64,000 nucleotides of DNA from NCBI GenBank assembly GCA_030141605.1, contig JAQGDQ010000376.1:163231-227230 (forward strand), given 5' to 3'. The DNA comes from Tubiluchus corallicola. Taxonomy: Eukaryota; Priapulida; Priapulimorpha; Priapulimorphida; Tubiluchidae. A program made the position numbers and the translations under genes. Positions 12,816 through 24,800 of this stretch are shown piece by piece; position 1 is the first letter of the stretch; each line of letters starts with the position of its first letter. The notes below the pieces were generated by a model. It saw only the letters and a program-made list of their open reading frames with translations. It did no database searches and was not told the DNA's origin.

Positions 12816-12827
12816 TCTCCCCTCTCC
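12816..12827 (-). other. Candidate polypurine tract of the gypsy element
   Basis: On the minus strand it reads GGAGAGGGGAGA, followed within a few bases by TGTGG, a possible LTR start (TG). It lies 227 bp beyond the end of the polyprotein frame at 13054, which is the expected place for plus-strand priming. Confidence 0.4.
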
Positions 12828-13053
12828 AAAAACGTGTTATGGGATAATAGGATTAATGCATATCATCAATATAAACTAGGTAACTAACAAAATCTGTTCA
12901 AAATACTACTATAACAATAATTTCGTTAATCATATTGTAGAACTTAACATTGCTGCATTTGTACTAAATTAATGTTAATTCAGACTGATTGATAACAAAC
13001 ACTTTCAAAAATTTTCAAAGAATATTCACAAGTCCAATTTGAGTGCAAAAAGT

Positions 13054-14400
13054 TTATAACACATAGTCTTCACTAAAACGCACCTGTTGATTTACTTTCT
13101 GCCGTGGTCTAACAGAGTGACCTTGTGGACCGGCAGAAGGACCTGCCCTACTAGCATCATGGCTAGAAATCTCTTGTTCAGGTGGTGAAACCACGAGATG
13201 CCAACGATTATGACAAATGTCTGAACCTGTAATAGTTTTCTGCCGATCCAATGTGTTGTTCGTCGCTGTTATTCTTCATTTTTGTGTTTGATCAGCACTC
13301 TATTCTCTTCATCAAAAGTCTCTTTTCTGTTTCTAGCTCGCTGCTGTCGATTGTAAGATACTTGCTGTTTCTGTTTATGTCTATACAGCTGCTCACAAGC
13401 CTTCAGTTTTGGCAGATCAGAAAGCTAGGGCTAATTGTAAGGGCACAATTGGCAGGGTTCTACACAACTGACCTCCCATTAATAGCTGAGCAGGAGACTA
13501 ACCATTCTGCATCTCGAGGAGCAAGCAAGTCCAAGTACGGATGAGTGACATTTCTTTTTCAAGATATCTTTGAGTGACTGAACACAGCGCTCAGCTTGGC
13601 CTTTGCTTTATGCATATTCAGTTCTGCCAGTCGCACATGTAAAGCTTCATTCAGTTGCAAACGCGTAGAATTGGTGTGAAACGGTCCATTATCACTTCTA
13701 ACAATTTCAGGAATACCGTGTCTTGCGAATATGGATTTTAGATCATTAATGACAGCAGAGGCACTTATTAATGATAACAATGACATTTCAAAGAATCGAT
13801 TGCAGTAGTCCACATGCACAAGCTGCGATTTTTTCATAAATTTACAAACATCTGTGCCGAGCACTTGCCAAGGTCGTTTAGGAAACTGTGTAGGCATAAG
13901 TAGCTCTGCTTGATCGCCTCGCTGTTTCACATTTCTTTTACACATTGGTTTATATTTCTTTCTATGTCAGATGCCGTATTAGGCCACCATTTAGTGATGC
14001 CTAGGTGACCAAAATGAATTTTTTGCAGCATTTTATATTATTATGAATTTTTTGCAGCATTGCCTCATATTGGCCAGAATGACCACACAGTCACCTTCTG
14101 TAAAAAACCCATCAATTACAGACATCGAAGTTGCTTCTTTATGGAATTTATTAAGATCGGATGGACGTTTTTCTCTAGGCCAAGTGATTTTAACGTACTC
14201 CGTAACTGGGATACTCCATAATATACTCCATAACATAAGACTGGATCATGTTCTTGCTTTGATTTAGTTTCCTGTAATAAACTTTACGAAGATATTCGTG
14301 TTTTTTCCAAGTTTATCCTGCAGATCCACGTCGAGTGCTTTAACTGATGATGTTTTAGACAAAGCATCAGGTGCAATTAGTTGTATGCCTGGCACATGTG
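13054..14400 (-). mobile_element. Ty3/gypsy LTR retrotransposon remnant (RNase H end, integrase, C-terminus), broken
   Basis: Pol pieces occur in the correct order on the minus strand. 14400-14281: end of RNase H (HVPG, APDALSK). 14236-14090: pre-integrase segment (WPREKRPSDLNKF, VIDGFF). 14035-13949: zinc-binding segment (HFGHLGITK, WWP). 13945-13559: integrase core with WQVLGTD and SIFARHGIPEIVRSDNGP, supplying two Asp of the D,D,E triad. About 13490-13430: SPAQLLMG. 13251-13054: C-terminus with RWHLVVSPPE. The third catalytic residue (Glu) is not visible. At least two frameshifts and stops separate the pieces, one at about 13945 where the second Cys pair is lost. Reverse transcriptase, gag and the 5' LTR are absent, so the element cannot be active. 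Confidence 0.85.
14014..14060. repeat. 18-bp direct repeat inside the gypsy remnant
   Basis: The 18-mer atgaattttttgcagcat occurs at 14014-14031 and at 14043-14060. It interrupts the zinc-binding segment of the integrase and contributes to its inactivation. Confidence 0.85.
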
Positions 14401-17400
14401 AGTTTGTTTAACTGTTGCTGAAACAAGTGCCGTTACGAGTTATCATTAAGAATGCCTGGGCTAACAGTATACTGTCTGATATACCGCACATCTGGTGTGC
14501 TCCAACAGAGCGGCAGATGCTTGAAGAATTGCCTCCATTGACCTTAGGTTCTTGTGAACAAGCCTTTACGTGCTTAGTCAGACCTGCTCAGCTCTAATAG
14601 TGCTTCTTAGAGATTCAAATGCTTCTGTTAATCTTGCCACATGGTCCAACCTGGCTATATTTTTTCCTGTCTCTGTGGATGGTGAGATCTGGTTGCAACT
14701 AGTATTGGTATAGATTTGTGACAACCATGACATTCACATTTTCGTATGGCTTTCAAGTTTTTGTCAAACTCGAAAATTGCGACCATAGTAGACGCTGCCC
14801 TAAATCCTTGACTTTCGAGGCCTATAATTATATTATAGATACTGCGATATCTGCGTTTCAAAATGCAGTATAGCTTCGGCCATCTTGGAAGCCATCGTGA
14901 AATTCTGCATAAGGTGATGTTCATAAGTGTTTTGCGATTTCAGATATGGATTACTTGACCTTGAAAACCTATAAATTATTCAGACACCAAAGCCATCCAC
15001 AGTAACCATATGGCCTTTAATTAGGCCAATATCACTTCAATATGTAGTCATCTAGCCTATCATCTTGAAAATAGCGGCCATGTTATACAATTTTTGATTT
15101 CCTCATATTCAAAATTAATCACTTTGATGGGTTTTAGCACTGTGCAAAGTTTTATAACTTTTAGACGAAATGAGTCAGTTTTTCGCTATTCTGCCAATTA
15201 GACTATAGATTAATTCTGGGAATCCAGTGACCAATAATTTTTGTTGTTGCTTATTAATTGAACTGCTTGAGTCGCTTTGCATCCTTTTTGGAGTCTGTAT
15301 TAGCAGCCTTTTAGAGTCACCAATGGGCAAAGGTCGAATAGAAATAAAAATAATTTGCTTTTTGCTTTTACAATGAATTTTACAAGTGAAACATTTTATT
15401 GCATGATTGGCATAATTGCATTTTGCGTGGCAACAATTCTGAAGACAGTGGCCACAAAGTAAAGGAAATATTTTTTTATGGATTCCTTACGTCCAATTAC
15501 TCAGGGATAAATGTCATAATTACTTCTTGATATTAATTTTCTCTGAATTTGTTTTGATTTAGAAAGTTTTAGAAAAAACCGCCTCCAGGGTTCCATTTAT
15601 GAAGATAAGACTAGTCTGCCACTTAGTCCTACATAGATTTTAATAATTATGTTTCCGAGCTAATGACTGTATGACTGAACTAAGTAACTTGGTATTTTAA
15701 TGTTAAAAGAGCACTAGTTTCGTCTATTTGGAAATAGATGTCATCACGTCACAATAAACAATTATTGGAACACAGATTGCCAGTACACTCTTTACTCCCT
15801 GATCATTATTGAACTACATTTTTAACTGTGTCATTTATGTATCTATATTAATATACGTATATATACACACACACACACCAATATGATTCACCTTCTGACC
15901 TCATAGTCAGAAAACTGTAGTGTAGGAAAGTGCCTTTGAATCTCATATTATACCACACTTCATAAACAACAGCGCAGGATACAAAAAATGTTAATGAGAT
16001 TTTGTTTGCATGAGCGCGCCCGCGTGTGTGTGCGGTTGTGCGTGTGAGCCAATTTTATGTGTAAGATGATTTATTTACATTTTATTTTTAAACCTACCAC
16101 ATGCTCTTAGTATTCTTGCGCTGCAAGTTACAATACGTCTATAATTACCACAAAATACATAATTATTTGCTCATAAAATGAATAATACAATTTATATTAT
16201 TATTCTTTTCTTAATTTAATCGAATTTTGAAAAAAAATTGTGTAACTGAGCAATCTTTTTCTTGTGTATAATGAAAGAAGCTAGTCCGATATTAATTTTA
16301 TCTTGTTCTTTTTGCACTATACTATAATTATATGTCCTTGTATAATTACAATGGCATAGCAATTTCATTATGGCATGTAACAAAGCTGTCCAGAAAAGTA
16401 CACCAGAAACAATTATGCCCGCAGAATAATAACACGTACATTAGAAACTATAATAATTTATATATCCACAATATAATATTACAAGGTGGTGCTACTGTGA
16501 CTTGCGGATGCGTTTTGGGGATGGTTATACAAAAAACGGCTTATAGTGCTTTCAATGCATCAGTTTATGCTTCTGCGGATGTAGTTTTTTTCAGTAGATT
16601 TCCTATGGATTTTTTCGCAGTGTGTCCCTCAGGTGGAAAACGCATTCGGAAATTACATAAACGCCACTTAACACTAAATCATGTGCAACAAATTATTTAC
16701 GTTATTAACTGATCACAGTCTGTAAAAGTAAAAGAAATATCCAATAATAATACTTCATATTATTCCCACTGCAGGTAAATCATAATTATTATTCATTAAA
16801 TTCCCACGAATTTATGAAATTAAGCAATAGAGGTAAAGATAGTCTCGCAAAAATACAATGCAAAACCATTGCGTACAGCTCAGTTATACCTAAACAATTT
16901 AATTAAATTCATGTTAAAATGCAGCAGGAGCAGCAGTAATTATTAGCACTAATAGCAGCAAGAACAACAGCGCTGATATTATATTAATGTTGTAAATCTT
17001 TCAATAATCTTACTCCTACTCTTTCACTCCATTTGTCCCACTGTCCTTTCTTTTCTTTTTCACTCCCCATGGTAATTTTTAATTTTCTTTTCAAGCAACC
17101 TTATTATCTAGATGCCAGACAAGAAATCACTGCCAAGGCACAACAATGTGCATTGTACATATACTAACTTATCAATAAAAGATGGAAATGGAATGTAGAT
17201 CTTATTTCTGTCCGACAGATGAATCAGTCTAAAGATTTTAAAAAGAAATCTTCAGAATGACTGAATAGAGTGAATTAGAATAAAGACCAATAAAAATGTC
17301 AAAAAATGAGGTATTTAAAACTTATAGGCCTACATGTTTATACTTATTTATATTCGTATGTATTTGTGCTCAGTAAAACAAAATACTTATAGGCCTATAC

Positions 17401-18835
17401 ATTTATGCTTATTAATAAATTTGTAAACGGATCTGCAACAATAGTTAACAAACATGCTGGATCCACAGCACCACAAGCATTTTTGGTCCGCGAATTACCA
17501 TATCAGCAACCACGTATCTCTGCTAGATAAAGTAATCACAAGTAGATGTAAACATATTTTTTAATATTTTAATCATTATGATATTTCTTTTTAATATTTT
17601 TAAAGCTCTTTTTACTCATTGAGGAGAAATCAAAAGTTAACAAGGTAAGAAAAAGAAGCGAGTAAAGACCCATTCCCATCAAGAAACCAATGTGAACCAT
17701 AACCCTGTTCAATATGTTTATTTGTGGACATCAGTGCTGCGAATAACAGCAGTAGATTTTTAAGATATGTTCTTTCTTATCTCAAAATTAAATGCATTTT
17801 ATAATGGTTTCATCAGTTTTTATCTATGCTTTTTGGTTTCTTCTACACAGTGAGGCGTAAATACCCTGACAGTCCATAGCAACAGTGTGTAAATTCCAGA
17901 AGTCCAAATTATAACATCCTTTACTAAAAAATTGTGAGTCTAACAAGGCTCAAGCCAAAGACCCAGGCAAACATATAAATACTTTTAGATATACTTTTTC
18001 TAATTTCAGAAATTCAGAAGAAATAATGACGATGGCCTATGTTTACTGTTTGCAAACATGTCTATAACTTTGCCAATAATTTGATGAGCATGAACTTGAA
18101 AAGTAAAGTATATAAAGAACATATGGTTTAGTGAACTATGTTTTATAGCAGGCATAATGAGTGACTTTAAATTATTAAAAGTTAAAAACGTTTCACCGTG
18201 CAGGAAACACTTTAATTTTAGCCAGTAAAAAGAGGGGTGCAGTATTTAAGAAATTCTTGAATATTGAAATCTTAAATTTTTAAATTTTAAAATTGATTTG
18301 CCGCCAAAATAACCAGATTTTGCCCTGAAAATGTACCTAGAGATACAAAGGTATACCAGAGGCAGCATTCCCTCCTCTCCATTTGCTTTTTATCATGCAG
18401 TTTCCCCTATTTAGCTTCATGTTTTAACTTTTGACTATTCTTTTTTGCTATTTGTTTTTTTATGTTTTTGCTATTACTACAGCTATCACTGATTCTTTGC
18501 CTATTGCTATTTAACTTGACTTTTTTTGACTTATTAACCTTATTTTTAATTTGTTACTATTGCTTTATTTGACTACCTTTTATTTTTGCTTCGTGCATAC
18601 ACCTGAATTCCCAAAAATATTCAGATTAAAATCGTGCATAAAAAGAATAAGAAAAATGCTATAATTTTTCATAACAACTTTACAAGTGCCATACTATATC
18701 AAAGTAATATTTCTGCATATGTTTAGACTTAAATACTGCTAATAACAATAACAATAATTATAGTAAGCATAATAGAAATTTATGAATATATCACAGTATA
18801 TTTAAGTGAAAAAACTGGAATGGAATGCAACGTTA
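14401..18835. other. Noncoding stretch downstream of PIKfyve
   Basis: No coding exon was recognised. It contains an (AC)n run near 15866-15878, a GT/GC-rich run at 16015-16050, CAG-rich low complexity at 16920-16975 and a short duplicated block (cttataggccta) at about 17318-17410. The PIKfyve 3' UTR occupies the right end. Confidence 0.5.
18564..18569 (-). terminator. Candidate poly(A) signal of PIKfyve
   Basis: AATAAA on the minus strand, about 270 nt after the PIKfyve stop codon. Found by motif only. Confidence 0.35.
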
Positions 18836-21800
18836 TCAACAATAACCTCCTCTAGCCAATCCATGCCAGTGATCTGGGACACACTGGAAGTACCTATCCA
18901 TAGCCTCTAAGAATCTACTCCGATATAATTCAGGTGAGACTACTGTTGGCATCTTGCCTTGACCACCGAGAATTCCTGAAGATTTCACATACATCTCCAT
19001 TTTTTTGTCCCACGTGAATGTTCTCATGTAGTCAATAATTCCAACCACAAGTTCGGTTTCGTCCATTCCAACAAGTAAGGAATAGTCCATAATTCGGTGT
19101 TGGGACAACAACTGAGTGTCACTGTATATGGCCCATCCAAGGACTGTCTTTGAATATTGGCGTATGTACATAGGGGTGTCACATGATATCTTCAACAGGT
19201 TCTCATCAAGCAACACAAGATCGCCTTCAATTTTGCCCGTAGTTGCTGCCAGCCTGTTGCGAATTGATCCTTTAAGATCAAAAATCTGAGTTATCTTTCT
19301 ATTGTAAAACAAGTTTTCCATGACTAGTAAGTCTTGTTTTGATTCAGTGCTGTTCTGAATGTTTCTGTAGCCAATCCTGTAGACACCAAATATTTTAGTG
19401 AGTACAGTTGGCTTTCTCTCAGCTAGGGCTTTCTGCATGTAAGCAAAATAAGCAGGAGCAAAGTCCAAAAATGACAAAATTTCAAATCTGTTTAGCTGCT
19501 TTAGGATAAATCTATCATCATGCGTTTTGCAGAATGTAGACCCAGATCGACCACCTTTAGCCTTCCATTGTAAACATCTGCATATAAAAAGTTACAGCAA
19601 TTAGGAAAAATTATAACTCCTGTATACACTCATTATTCATGCTGACCTCTAGCTAAGCCCACAGAAAGCCGAAATATGCATTTGTTAACTACAAGTCGTG
19701 TATTCTGACTGTTCTCATCCCTGAGTAACTTACTCTTTAAACTGTTCTACGAATGTCATATTGACTTACACCTTAGAAAGAGAATAAAGATCCTCACAAA
19801 AAATAAACTGTCACTGTTGTTTTTCATACACTAAATCAATGTAGACAAGTAAAACTAATTTGTATGATACAAACTATTTTTAGTAAGTATTTTTACTTCC
19901 TCTACAGACTCACTTATGTGCTCCAGATGCCAAAAACATTTCTTAAAGAAAAAAACTGAGCTTTAGTGAGGTCTAAATAAATAGACCTCAAATACACACT
20001 TTTGAGGACCCAAAAGCAATTTTGTTTCAGTTTGTAAAGTTTCTTCTGACACCCTGAACACAGATCTTCAAAATGTAGATACAGGACCACATGACATGGT
20101 GAATGCATAATTGCAGCTACCAATTAGTAACTGTCGCAATTAAATGGTTTTACCTGTACAAAGATCTCAAAAACATTCTTGTTCTTGCATCACTTAAATA
20201 TTCTTACCTGCACAAAGATCTCAAAAAACGTTCTTCTCCCTGAGGAAATGTGAGTTTTCTTATCTTCCTGAACTGTTCCGCAAAGTAGACACGACAAAAG
20301 AAACGTGCAGTGTTGTCCGAAAACTGCAATTCAATATGAAGGTTTATGCCTTGTGATTTGGCATTGTCCGTAGCTTTGGTGTTGGCAAACTGAAAACCAT
20401 CAGCTTGATCTTGATCAATAAAACTGTCAGCAGCACCTAAGCATTGCATAAATGTGATTTACAATTTTACAGTGAAGTACGTATTAAAACTACTGCAGCT
20501 TTGACATAAGTAAACAGATCAGACTGATCACTGATACATACGTCCAATGCCTGTTAAAATCACTTAAAAGACTTATTTAGATATCACTGAGGTTTACACT
20601 TCTTTTACACAAATTGTTTTCACTAAGGTGTTCGGGATTGGGGTCGCTATGATACAATTACTGAATTTACGAAATTTATGAGTTATACTATCTGAAAGGA
20701 AATGTGAAGTGGTCAGAACTGAACATGGTTTAAACATACAGATGGGATGAATCATGTCGCCATTATCAATATTAACTGGGTTTGGCTAAAAGTGTGGAAT
20801 TTCGTTGTTTTTTTATACTGTTTACCGATAATTATATTTATCGTTTGAAGTCGGCAACCCCAGCCTGAACTTCGATCCTGATCACTTGATCATGAACCCT
20901 GAAAAATTGTCTCCCCAATCTTAATTAATGTCCCGAATCTCGATCATCCTGACCGGAACTATGATCTCATCCCGAACCTTGAACATAGCTATGTTTCACA
21001 ACATAACATTCTCTCAACTTCCATGACCTGAATATAAACGACCAGATTAAATTGAATTGCACCAGTTAAATGATAGCAAGGATAAGTTCTTTGTAATGTC
21101 TGGCAGCAGTTAGCACTTATTGCTACATACAGGCCACCTACCCAGATTGAACAAACTGGAGTGGGTACTTCATACTATTATTTCTTGCTGACAAAAGACT
21201 GACAGTAAAAATCCTTGCAATTGATTAGATACAGACATATGTGATAGAAAAGGGATAGGCCTTCGTGCCTTGAGTTTGTTACAACATTACCATAACTTAT
21301 AATAACTATAATTTTTGATTTTGTAAATATAAGTCCATTAATGCTTGGCCATCATTTACTAAATGTTAGCAAATATTAACGAAAATTATGTCTTATTTAA
21401 CTAATGAAAAATCTGTTGTAGTGCAAATGAAAGTGATAGAAAAGAATTTTTGAATGAATTACTACTAACCAGGAATGTATTGCACAGAGTCTAAATCCAG
21501 ATGTGAATCGGATCTGTTCTTCTTAGGTCCAGATTTTGGTGACTTTTCCACATCTCTGTTTACAGAACCTCGGAAAAATGACAACATTGGCGATTTGTTA
21601 ACAGAGTCGGTATTATCATTTTCGTCTTTGTTTTTCCGCTGTGCCTTTCCACTTGCAGCCTGAGCGAGGCATGTTTGCAGCTGCATTAATTGTTTGTTAT
21701 ACTCAGAAGAGGAAAGTGCAAAAGCTATGATAGAACTTGGCTCACTGTCGTATATCACCACAGGGAAAAGACACTGTTCAGATACCAAGTAATGCTCGTC

Positions 21801-24800
21801 TAAGGGGAATGCAAGAGGAAGAGGACAGTATTCAGGCCCTGTAAGAAGTTGAGCAAAAATTGTCTTGACAGACACTTTTTGATCAATCTGATCTTTCTCA
21901 CTGGTTGACATTGTAAACTGTGGTCTTGCATCTAATGCAGATGTGCTGTTATCATCTATGTTTTTACTGTCATCATCATCTGCCATACTCTGCACCTGTA
22001 CAACAGAATACATTTGAAGGCTTATAATGAATTCTAATAATATGTATTAGGGTATATAAGGTTGATATATCCTGCAGGAATAGTGCAAGTGCATCCTCTA
22101 GTTATGAAAAACATTACAAAATGTTCCTTACCTCTTTAGGTGCTCGTTTACATACAGCAAATTCCGAATCTGGACTAATTTGTTGCCGAAAAATTGCTGA
22201 CATACCAGCTTCAACACAAACGACTAGATTATCATCACTTGAGGTACCAGTACCTAAAAGACTTATTTTCTTAGCTACAAGCTTTAGTTCAATTAATTAT
22301 TATAACCTTAATATCAGGATTATTCTTAATGTTGATACAAACCTACAATTAATTCAATTCTGATACCAAACTTTAAAGACAGAAAATATGAAAAAGTTGG
22401 AATAAAACCTAGATTTGAAGCAGGGAATTTTGCCCTTAAGGCAGATACGTTAGCCCATTAGGCCACCATACTCTCCTGTGATCAAGACAATTCAAAGGTC
22501 ATCCCTTAAAAAGGGATGGTAAAAGCTGGCAAAAAGAATAGGTTAGATTTTTCACACTAGAGTGATTCTAACTAATTAGATTAATTTCTTTATTTTGATT
22601 AATTTTGAGTCTCAAAGTTCTGTGGGTAGTTAACTGTTATTATAATGATTATATCAAGATTGTTATTTATGATGGTCAATTGTTATATATGACGACCAAA
22701 CTTAATTTTAAATTATAGGCTTGCACCATCACGTAGTATAATTTTAGACGAATATTTTTGACATTAATTAAGGTGCTCGTTACCAAAAAAATTATGCAAC
22801 AGTTACTACAAAAAACCACAAGACAATGACTCACCAGCAGATAATGTAGAACCAGGATCACAACTTGGTGTAGGGGAACACCTAGAATCTCCAGCAGTAG
22901 TATCCATAGTAGCACTAAGCACTTCTAGTTGGTTCAGTGTTGCTTGACAGTCTTCAGACATACAGGGATGTGATGGAGGTTCTTGAAAGGCACCAGAAGG
23001 GTCTTCAGTAGCATCACCATCATGCACAAATGCCGGAGAATCGTCACCACGAACAGTAGCCTGTGACTTTGTGTTTTTTGACTTTGCCTTCTCTTCCAAC
23101 CTTTTTGATGTGAGAAAATCTTGAATTCTCTGATTCCAAGAATTCACGGCATTTGCAATATTTATCTTTAATAGAGTGATAGTGTCTAACACTTGCCATA
23201 ACAAAAGTTCAGCTTCTAAAGTTTTACTTTTAACTCCTCCCAGCTGCGGAGCAACTAACTTGACTTGTATCATGCCCAACATCTGTTGAAATAATCCTTT
23301 CTCTAACTCATGGAGAGATATATACTCCTGCATAGCATCGACATATTTTGTACTATGAACAGCATCTTTTAATGTGCAAAGTCTATCATAAATTGAACCA
23401 TAAACTCCATATCCTTTTACTGTCAAATATTTAACATTTTCGATCACATTTGTAAGTTCAACACTCAGTGAACTGATGTTAATAACCAATGGAGGCAATG
23501 ACACTTCTCTTAATACAACTGGGGAATACTTAAATGAAGCAACAATGTCACCTTTACCAAAATATTGGTAAAAATCATGATGTAAAGAATGTGCACAACT
23601 GGCTTCTTGTAATGCACGACACAGGTACTGTCCTCCATGAAAGCGCAGTTCCAAATATTTAGCAAATGACATTGCCCATGCTGATGACGATAATGACACA
23701 ACAGGCGTTACAAGTTTGCACTTTCTGCACCAACTCCAAACTAGTACAGAATCTCCGTGTGCAGCAGGAATAGCTTGATCTAATTTTCTCAAGACAATCT
23801 GTATACAGCCATTATCATGAACAAATTTACGAATGTGATCTAGCATGGGAGTGTCACACGATTCATTTGGGCATTGATACGAAGAACGAAAACAGTACCG
23901 TTCTAGAAATGATCCAAGAGTTATATCATTTTTACCATAAAAGTCCATGGAAACTAGCCAAGGATTGACACAGTAATTTGGAGCAGTGCAGGATACGTAT
24001 GAAAAGCTACCAAAAAGTACTGTTATACGTTGGAGATTTTGAGGATCAAGACAGTCGTGCTCACCAGATAAAGTTGTTTCAGTTTGCAGGTTTTCAGAGT
24101 TTGATCCAGTCAGAACCTGGCACTTGCAAGGCACCTGATTTTGAATATAACATGCTCTAAAAATTGCAAGAAGATTTTGCATGTCGTCGTCATTAATGTG
24201 GCCTGTAATCTTGTGGTTACCAAACTCGCAGTTTGACTGGTAGGCTTTCAGAGATGTCACTTGCTTTTCACAAAAGTCACTGCCAAACTTCTGTTTAGTT
24301 GTTGCCTTCGTTTTTTCAAAATGGACAGACATATACAATTTTGGTGGAAAAAACCTTCTTAGCTTACAATTCTTGCCCATTTCCGTTTCTAAGTATGGTA
24401 AGGAGTATTTTATAACTGGTGAAATTGATAAGACAACATCTTCTAGAGCTTTGCGAAATTGATTCATCTCATGTCTAACGGCCTTCATTACTAGAGATTC
24501 ATCAGAAGACTTAAAAATTGATTCGTCTCGCGACTGTAAGTACTTTCTTAAAGGATCTTCATATTGTTCGAAACTTTCACCTTCCTCAGTAAAAGTAGGT
24601 AATTCCGTCACTAATTCTCCATTAGGTAGAGTGCTAGTTCTTGTACGACAAGACTCACTGCTTCCTGGTTTATTCAAGAGGCTAAAGTCTAAATGATCGA
24701 AAACAGAACCATCTGCCTCAGGATAATGATTGCTTTCACCTGGCTCACTTTCTTCATCACTTGACATGTAAACAGCAACTTTTGCTTTATGTGCAACATT

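Noticed and set aside
14415..14597. Plus-strand ORF over the gypsy edge
   Set aside because: No similarity was noticed, and the opposite strand carries the retrotransposon immediately adjacent.
16332..16712. 126-codon plus-strand ORF
   Set aside because: No family resemblance, no splice context and unremarkable AT-rich composition; length is within chance for this window.
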